Shown here piece after piece: positions 1 through 5,347 of a stretch of DNA of 8,388 nt. Both the position numbers and the translations under genes were made by a program. The notes under the pieces are model-generated. The model was given only the letters and a program-made list of their open reading frames with translations, did not search any database and was not told the origin of the DNA. The stretch is from Bacteroidota bacterium (GTDB lineage Bacteria > Bacteroidota > Bacteroidia > M30B66). The stretch lies in NCBI GenBank assembly GCA_020438185.1, contig JAGQVC010000054.1, positions 1 to 8,388 of the forward strand, written 5' to 3'. The number at the start of each line of letters is the position of its first letter. Position 1 is the stretch's first letter.

Positions 1-2
1 GT

Positions 3-59
3 AAAACAACCTTAGGCAGATATCCAAAGATTACTGCACCTCATAAGGGTTTTCAGTAA
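3..59 (+). CDS. Possible C-terminal tail of a convergent plus-strand gene
   Basis: From base 3 one plus-strand frame is open for 18 codons and ends at TAA (57-59), giving a tail that reads TTLGRYPKITAPHKGFQ. The other two plus frames stop within the first 15 bases. An open run this short is expected by chance in nearly half of random cases, so the call rests only on plausibility. If real, the gene converges on the barrel-CBS gene with 15 bases between the two stops. I do not recognise a family. The alternative is that bases 1-74 are simply the 3' untranslated end of the operon. Confidence 0.25.
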   Translation, partial: KTTLGRYPKITAPHKGFQ

Positions 60-74
60 ACTGTGAAACAGGAA

Positions 75-1085
75 TCAGAGATTCAGATCCTGAATGTCGA
101 TTATACCAACCAGCTTGTTGGCATCAACCACCAGAATATTATCGATGCGTTTTTCCCTGAAAATTGAAGAAGCCTCGGCAAGGGTTGAGCCCGCCTGAAT
201 AGTCACGGGAGTTTTGTACTGCATATCGCTCATTTTCATTTGCAGGAACTCTTTTCCTTTTGCCTGCAATTGTCTTCTGAGGTCACCATCGGTAAATACG
301 CCGCACAATTTGCCGCTGCCATCCTGCACGGCAACAGCACCCAAACCGCCTAAAGTCATCTTAGCTGTTGCATCAGTTACAGTATCTTCAAGTGTCACCG
401 AAATATGTTCACGTCGCATCACATCGGCAGCTGTAACAACATGCAATCGCGATTCGTGCACATATTCATTGGCAGCCCGGTTGTCGAGTAAATTCTGTTG
501 AAGGCCGAAAGCAAGAGATGCCGAAACTGAAATCAAATCAACTCCGCAACGCATGGCTTCGGATAGCCGTAAACCGTCGGTTACCTGCGATAGCATGATG
601 CGGGCATTGTAAGCGTGCAAATCGCTGAACTCAAGTAACTCCGAGGCCAGAAATACGGGCTCGGTTCCTTTATCAGCCATTTCGAGGTATGGAATGCTCA
701 CAATTGCGGCACCTGCCTGAAGCGCCAGATAACCTTGCTGCAGCGTGTTTACAAATCGGATGCATGCCTGCATTCCTCTTTGTTCAAGTTCTTTTGTAGC
801 CTGAAGCGCACCGGCGGTTGCCGGCATTCTGAATACTACCGAATTTTCAGGGAATCCTGCTGCCTGAATTCGGATGGCTTCTGAAATCCATTCTTCCCAG
901 CTGTCTCCGTTCAAATCTATAATCAACTGAGTGCCTGTTGCTGCCAGCTTTATCAAATCCGATTCAACACTTCCGTTTCCGTAACCTTTCAACCTTTCCG
1001 AATTCAAACACAATCCATTTACAAAAGGGAGCGCAGCCAGCTTTTCAGCCTCTCTCAAATCGTTCGTTTCAACAAATAATTGCAT
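75..1085 (-). CDS. Transaldolase-like (FSA/TalC-type) barrel fused to a KdsD-like CBS pair; probably not a working aldolase
   Basis: The 336-residue product has two parts. Residues 1-205 follow the small transaldolase/fructose-6-phosphate aldolase barrel: LFVETND near the start (family LYLDTSD), GLCLNS at 24-29 (family GVTTNP), VVFRMPAT at 83-90 (family VVKVPVT), QQGYLALQAGA at 116-126, IPY at 131-133, then a late strand ARIML with a following CGVDLISVS segment. The family's Schiff-base lysine falls on Arg86 (codon AGA, 828-830), and the early Asp is Glu6, so normal aldolase chemistry is unlikely. Residues 218-336 are two CBS motifs; FTDGDLRR at 264-271 and the final GIIDIQDL resemble the C-terminal half of arabinose-5-phosphate isomerase KdsD, but no SIS domain is present. 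No signal peptide, so cytoplasmic. The ATG is fixed by an in-frame TGA two codons upstream (1089-1091); the gene starts 10 bases after the M61 gene's stop. By inference it binds a sugar phosphate and a nucleotide-type ligand; its true role is unknown. Confidence 0.85.
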   Translation of the reverse strand: MQLFVETNDLREAEKLAALPFVNGLCLNSERLKGYGNGSVESDLIKLAATGTQLIIDLNGDSWEEWISEAIRIQAAGFPENSVVFRMPATAGALQATKELEQRGMQACIRFVNTLQQGYLALQAGAAIVSIPYLEMADKGTEPVFLASELLEFSDLHAYNARIMLSQVTDGLRLSEAMRCGVDLISVSASLAFGLQQNLLDNRAANEYVHESRLHVVTAADVMRREHISVTLEDTVTDATAKMTLGGLGAVAVQDGSGKLCGVFTDGDLRRQLQAKGKEFLQMKMSDMQYKTPVTIQAGSTLAEASSIFREKRIDNILVVDANKLVGIIDIQDLNL

Positions 1086-1095
1086 AATTCAGATT

Positions 1096-2832
1096 TTATT
1101 TGGAAGCCGGATAATCCTGTCCGGCCCAGGCCTTAAAAGCAGTCTTTTCTTCAACTCCTGCATTTTCAATCATAATCACTGATGCGGATCTGAAGTATTT
1201 TTCGGTATTGCATTTCAGTTCGGCTGAGTTCAGGTAGCCTCCCCTAAAATAAGTGATATTAACTTTTTCATCTGGCACAAATTGCGGAGACAAAGCTAAA
1301 TCCCAACGCATTCCATTTAATGCAACCAAAATATCTCCTGTTGCCAGTCCGGCCTTTTCCGCCGGTGAGGCGGGAGCAACCAGAAGAACCTCTGCCTGAG
1401 AACCGCTAACATTTAAACGAAGCCCAAGTGAATGCTCAACAGTACTAAAATCGAGCGTAACACCTATATCGAGCCCAATACGGCGCAGCGCTTTTCTCAG
1501 TTCTGGTTCAAAATCATGGGTTCCCAATGCATATTTTCTCAGGAATTCGGCATGGTCACCCGGACCTATGGAATCGAAAATGCGAATGAGGCTGTCAAGT
1601 GTATAACCCTTTCCGTCTTTCGCTTCATCCAGCAACAAACGCATAGCGTTATCAAACGATTTGGTATCCTTGTTGAAAGCCCGCATTCTGGAATCGAGAA
1701 TAAAGGTTAGCAGGCTACCTTCGGTATAAATAGACGTTTTTCGGTGCGGCGCACCTGAAACATACCCATCCAGCCAGGTATCAAATGAGGAATCCCCAAC
1801 CGATAGATTAAAACGCCCGTAATTCGAGAAATGCCTTCTTAATTTCTCATCAAAGGTTTTCTTAAACTGATTGAAGTTGAAAGCTCCCGAACGATAAAGG
1901 AACATGTCTCCGTACCAGGTGGTAACTCCTTCGTAAATCCAGCCGAGACGGCTGTAATTTTCTTCGTCAAAGCGATAAGGCAGCATGGAAGCCGGACGAA
2001 TCCATTTTACGTTCCAGGCATGAAATAGCTCATGCGAACTCACTCCAAGCAGCTCCTCGTAAATGGCATCGCCGAATAATTCCTTTCGTGGCCCTAGTGC
2101 TATAACTGTTGAGTTGAGGTGCTCAACTCCGTGATACGATTTATCGGCCGTAATTTGATAAAGGAAATGGTAGTTTGAAGCAGGCAAAGCACCCATGGTT
2201 TTAAGCTGTTCTCTGCAAAACAGCCTGAAGTCGTGAACCAGTCTGTCCTCCTGAAGCTCTTCTGTTCCCTGAAACCAAAGGTGAAAGTTGTGTTCCGACT
2301 CCGAGAAACTCACATGCCTTAATTTCGCCGATGCAATAAAAGGAGTATCGGCCAGCCGGTCGAAATTGCTGAATGTATAAGTACCGGCAGCGCTTGCCTC
2401 GCAATCAATGGCAATCTCATAACTATCAGGAACATCAATACTTAAGCTGCAGGCTTCATCCATTCTATCGGGAAGATACATGCAACAATTCACCGGATTT
2501 ACGTACATCTGATCCTCGTGCAACCAGGTAGAACCGGCATTTAAAACAGCCGCGTAATAACCATATTCAATCACTATTTCGGAATGCCCTTCGGTTTGAA
2601 TTTCCCAGTCATGAATGGCTGTTTTTTCAATTTTCAAATCCTTGCCGCTTTGCGATAAGGCACGAACAAACATCAGGTTTTTGGCAAAATTCCCCAATTC
2701 ATATCGTCCCGGGCGCCACTTTGGCAAGCACATTTTTAGTGTTTGCTGCTTGTTTTCCTTAATGGTAAACTTTATTTGCAGGATTTGCCGGTTGGGTACC
2801 GGCCCCGAGAACTGATAGTGTAAATTGCTCAT
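1096..2832 (-). CDS. M61-family metallopeptidase (glycyl aminopeptidase-like) with PDZ domain, cytoplasmic
   Basis: The 578-residue product is a zinc peptidase of MEROPS family M61. Visible are the GVEHLNS segment at 235-241 (the family's G-x-E-H substrate-binding region), the zinc motif HELFH at 267-271 followed by AWNVKWIRP, and the likely third zinc ligand Glu301 in IYEGVTTWYGD. Residues 1-170 form the beta-rich N-terminal domain usual in M61, including PKWRPGRYE at 37-45. A PDZ domain at about 467-535 has LGLRL and SPAEKAGLATGDILVALNG. Length and domain order match the family. Known members remove N-terminal Gly or acidic residues; the specificity here cannot be read. There is no signal peptide, and an in-frame TAA three codons upstream (2839-2841) rules out a longer N-terminus, so the protein should be cytoplasmic although the genes before it are exported. 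Its ATG overlaps the phosphatase stop by four bases, implying coupled translation. Confidence 0.93.
   Translation of the reverse strand: MSNLHYQFSGPVPNRQILQIKFTIKENKQQTLKMCLPKWRPGRYELGNFAKNLMFVRALSQSGKDLKIEKTAIHDWEIQTEGHSEIVIEYGYYAAVLNAGSTWLHEDQMYVNPVNCCMYLPDRMDEACSLSIDVPDSYEIAIDCEASAAGTYTFSNFDRLADTPFIASAKLRHVSFSESEHNFHLWFQGTEELQEDRLVHDFRLFCREQLKTMGALPASNYHFLYQITADKSYHGVEHLNSTVIALGPRKELFGDAIYEELLGVSSHELFHAWNVKWIRPASMLPYRFDEENYSRLGWIYEGVTTWYGDMFLYRSGAFNFNQFKKTFDEKLRRHFSNYGRFNLSVGDSSFDTWLDGYVSGAPHRKTSIYTEGSLLTFILDSRMRAFNKDTKSFDNAMRLLLDEAKDGKGYTLDSLIRIFDSIGPGDHAEFLRKYALGTHDFEPELRKALRRIGLDIGVTLDFSTVEHSLGLRLNVSGSQAEVLLVAPASPAEKAGLATGDILVALNGMRWDLALSPQFVPDEKVNITYFRGGYLNSAELKCNTEKYFRSASVIMIENAGVEEKTAFKAWAGQDYPASK
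2829..2832 (-). promoter_or_regulatory. ATGA stop/start overlap coupling the phosphatase and M61 genes
   Basis: On the minus strand the phosphatase ends AAT-ACA-GAA-TGA and the M61 ATG shares the ATGA bases. No Shine-Dalgarno-like sequence precedes the start (the upstream bases read ATTAATACAGA). Re-initiation by the terminating ribosome is the likely way this gene is translated; that is inference from the layout. Confidence 0.75.
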
Positions 2833-4484
2833 TCTGTATTAATTGGCAACGGAATCGGGTTGCCGCTGCATGCATTCGGAAAAGGAATATTCAGCAACCA
2901 GCTAATAGTTGGTGCAATATCATTTATGTAGTAGGGTAGTGGAGTTTCTCCTTTCGAAATGGTGTAACCAAACCAGATCATCGGCACGCGGGTATCATAC
3001 GAATAGGGCGAACCGTGAGTTGTTCCGGTTGTATCGTATTCAATCCAGTTGGGCTCCGGACTCATCATTACATGTCCCGAGCGTTTGGCGTAATAACCGT
3101 TGGCAATCAGACTTCTCACGCCTCCTGTGTACTCATAGTGCTGCATATCCCACGCAGTGGAAGTGCTTAAAATACCATTTACACCAAGCAGTTCTTCGGC
3201 GAGAGCGTCTTCCACTTCACGCATGGTTTTCCCGGATTTTTTAATCACATCGGGCTGCAAATAAATCTGGTCGTTCGTTATAGCAACTACGCCCGAATCG
3301 CGGCCAATAACCGATTTAACAATTTCCTGCGCCTGCGTTAACACCGGTCCGTAATCCATATAACCTCCCGGAACGTGCATATCCATGAGGTATTTGGGGA
3401 CGTTGGCACCTCCGTGATCGGCAGTAAGGAACAGCAAATATCCGGAGCGACCGTAGCGGGCATCGAGAAAATCAAGCAGCGTTGCAATTTCCTGATCCAG
3501 TCGCAGATAAGTATCTTCGGTTTCAACCGCATCGGTGCCAAAACTGTGTCCCACATAATCTGTCGACGAAAAGCTCACACATAGCATATCGGTAAACTTC
3601 CCTTTTCCGAGATTTTCCTGTTCAATAAGTAATTGCGCCATTTCGCGGGTAATCGAATTACCAAATGGAGTAGCCTTAATAATTTCCTGCCCGCCATTTT
3701 GCTCCATAAGTTCTTTCAGGTTGTATGGGAACACTGAGCTTTCGCGGCCCTTAAATTTTTTTTCGTACGGGTTGCTGTCAGGCAAACTTGCTTTGTAGGA
3801 ATCAACAGGATAAAGGGTTTCCCAGCTACCATTAAGGTATTTCATTGCCGGTTGAGAAGCATTGTATTTCTCAAGCCATTTCGGAAGTTCCTGCATGTAG
3901 TATGTGCTGCTTACCCAATTGCCCGAAGCCCCGTCGAACCAGTAAGCCGCATTGGCCAGATGGCCTGCCGGTAAAATGGATGCTCTGTCCTTTAAAGCTA
4001 CACCAAAAACCCGCGATTGCATATTGCCAGAGAGCCGCAATTCGTCGCCAATGGTAGTGCTTAGCAGGTTGGCGGGCGACATTTTTCCCACCTTAACGGT
4101 GGAAGAACCTACGGTTGATACGGTATTGTCGGAAGCGCAATACACCGATTTACCGGTTTGGATATCAATCCAGTCGTTCGAAACAATACCGTGGTAAGCA
4201 GGAGTTGTTCCGGTATAAACCGAGCTGTGTCCGGGGCCGGTATATGTTGGTACGTAGTTGTATTTCAGGTTCTTACATTGATAGCCATCGGCGATCAACC
4301 TGCGAAACCCGTTTTTGCCGTAGCGGTCGTAATACTTGTACAGGTAATCAAAGCGCATCTGGTCCACAATAATCCCCACAACCAGTTTGGGTTGTTCCGG
4401 TTTCTGGGCATTGGCGGCACCTGCAGCCAGAGCGAGACCACCTGCTAAAATTGCCGGAAGTAATCTTCCTGCTATTCCTTTCAC
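2829..4484 (-). CDS. pafA: PafA-like alkaline phosphatase (phosphomonoesterase), exported
   Basis: The 551-residue product belongs to the alkaline phosphatase superfamily, closest in motifs to the calcium-independent Bacteroidota phosphatase PafA. Residues 1-26 are a signal peptide ending ANA before Gln27. The active site is complete: zinc ligands Asp41 (IVDQMR), Asp309 and His313 (STDYVGH), Asp356-His357 (TADHGG) and His490 (TTHGSPY); nucleophile Thr82 (TYTGPGH); Asn103 (VSNDW); and the Lys165/Arg167 pair (LKDRASILPAGH). The spacings among Thr, Asn, Lys and Arg match those I recall for Elizabethkingia PafA (T79, N100, K162, R164). Expected role: two-zinc hydrolysis of phosphate monoesters in the periplasm or at the surface, releasing phosphate. 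The start is GTG; an in-frame TAA lies three codons upstream (4491-4493), and the first internal ATG (Met43) falls after the signal peptide and Asp41, so GTG is needed. It overlaps the DUF2911 gene before it and the M61 gene after it by four bases each. The exact substrate range is not determined. Confidence 0.94.
   Translation of the reverse strand: MKGIAGRLLPAILAGGLALAAGAANAQKPEQPKLVVGIIVDQMRFDYLYKYYDRYGKNGFRRLIADGYQCKNLKYNYVPTYTGPGHSSVYTGTTPAYHGIVSNDWIDIQTGKSVYCASDNTVSTVGSSTVKVGKMSPANLLSTTIGDELRLSGNMQSRVFGVALKDRASILPAGHLANAAYWFDGASGNWVSSTYYMQELPKWLEKYNASQPAMKYLNGSWETLYPVDSYKASLPDSNPYEKKFKGRESSVFPYNLKELMEQNGGQEIIKATPFGNSITREMAQLLIEQENLGKGKFTDMLCVSFSSTDYVGHSFGTDAVETEDTYLRLDQEIATLLDFLDARYGRSGYLLFLTADHGGANVPKYLMDMHVPGGYMDYGPVLTQAQEIVKSVIGRDSGVVAITNDQIYLQPDVIKKSGKTMREVEDALAEELLGVNGILSTSTAWDMQHYEYTGGVRSLIANGYYAKRSGHVMMSPEPNWIEYDTTGTTHGSPYSYDTRVPMIWFGYTISKGETPLPYYINDIAPTISWLLNIPFPNACSGNPIPLPINTE
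4481..4484 (-). promoter_or_regulatory. GTGA stop/start overlap coupling the DUF2911 and phosphatase genes
   Basis: The DUF2911 gene ends AAA-AAG-TGA and the phosphatase starts at the GTG sharing those bases. The upstream stretch is A-rich (TAAGAAAAA) without a Shine-Dalgarno motif. A weak start codon placed on the preceding stop suggests phosphatase output depends on translation of the DUF2911 gene; this is inference. Confidence 0.7.
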
Positions 4485-5338
4485 TTTTTCTTAGGCTTTT
4501 TTGTACTCACTTTCGTGGCCCAATCAGCGGCTCTTTCCTCGTTCATTTTAACATAGGCATCATCGCCTTCGGCGGATGCCATTTCTTTGGCGCGGGCGGC
4601 AGTCAGAATAGCTCCGGAGTAATCTTCAAGTCCGGCCTGAATCTGTGCTTTCAGGCTTAAAACCCAATAACGTTCATAATTCACCAAAGCTTTGTTAACC
4701 CATTCCAGCGCTTTGTTCAAGTCCTTGTTATGCTTGTAATAATATGAAGCTGCCGTGTAACACTCACCGGCTCCGGGGCCGGCCATCACGTCCGAAATCT
4801 GCTTCATTACCACTTCATCAAAACTAACTTCTACATCAAAGCCAACTTTTGTGGTTTCCCACATCAATTCAACGGTGGCTTTTTCGTCGTTCAGGTTCCC
4901 GAAATTAATGGTGAAAGTTTCTGTGTTATCGCATTTGCCAACCGGAACCTGAAAACGGATGCGGTCATCCGATTCCTTATAGCTGCTAGTTCCCGACTGG
5001 CGGGCCACATTACTCAGGATAATTGTCCAGTTTTCGCGGCCCGGAATGGTAAAAAGGGCATATTCTCCCGCGGGAATTGAGGTTCCCTTGATTGTAAAAT
5101 CGGTTGAAGCTTCAAAAACTGTTGCCATGTTGGCACCTGTACGCCACAGTTTATCGTACGCCACTACATCTCCAAATACCTGACGGCCTTTGGCCGAGGG
5201 ACGGGAATAGGTAATTTTAAAATCGGTGAGACCCACTTTCTGGCTAATCGTGCAAAGCGGACTTGGCCGGGGTGTTTCTATTTGAGCGCCTGAAACCAGA
5301 AAGGAAAACAGGAAAATGATTAGAGCAATATGTTTCAT
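4481..5338 (-). CDS. DUF2911 family protein with TPR-like helical C-terminus, exported
   Basis: The 285-residue product starts with a signal peptide (1-18, cutting after VSGA before Gln19). Residues 24-175 carry the DUF2911 pattern: ITYSRPSAKGRQVFG at 42-56, LWRTGANMATVFE at 64-76, and IPAGEYALFTIPG at 88-100 followed by NWTIILS. This is a beta-rich domain common in Bacteroidota whose biochemical function is not established. Residues 190-275 are helical, with paired-helix periodicity like one or two TPR units (AASYYYKHNKDLNKALEWV, then LSLKAQIQAGLEDYSGAIL). The protein ends in a very basic KKPKKK tail. It probably lies in the periplasm, perhaps as a binding or assembly factor, but no catalytic residues can be named. 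The ATG follows the dehydrogenase stop by 9 bases (ACCCAACTC, no Shine-Dalgarno), and the stop overlaps the phosphatase GTG. Family assignment is firm; function is unknown. Confidence 0.92.
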   Translation of the reverse strand: MKHIALIIFLFSFLVSGAQIETPRPSPLCTISQKVGLTDFKITYSRPSAKGRQVFGDVVAYDKLWRTGANMATVFEASTDFTIKGTSIPAGEYALFTIPGRENWTIILSNVARQSGTSSYKESDDRIRFQVPVGKCDNTETFTINFGNLNDEKATVELMWETTKVGFDVEVSFDEVVMKQISDVMAGPGAGECYTAASYYYKHNKDLNKALEWVNKALVNYERYWVLSLKAQIQAGLEDYSGAILTAARAKEMASAEGDDAYVKMNEERAADWATKVSTKKPKKK

Positions 5339-5347
5339 GAGTTGGGT

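Noticed and set aside
51..71. Possible hairpin terminator after the last gene (CTGT-GAA-ACAG and a nearby CAG/CTG pair)
   Set aside because: The stems are only 3-4 base pairs and no T-run follows on either strand, so a terminator cannot be supported.
2909..3244. Plus-strand open frame of 111 codons inside the phosphatase gene
   Set aside because: It lies wholly antisense to a strongly supported gene with a complete active site, has no recognisable domain, and is rich in Cys, Arg and His as expected for shadow frames.
4158..4448. Plus-strand open frame of 96 codons antisense to the phosphatase N-terminus
   Set aside because: It overlaps the signal peptide and active-site coding region of the phosphatase and shows no family motif; treated as a shadow.
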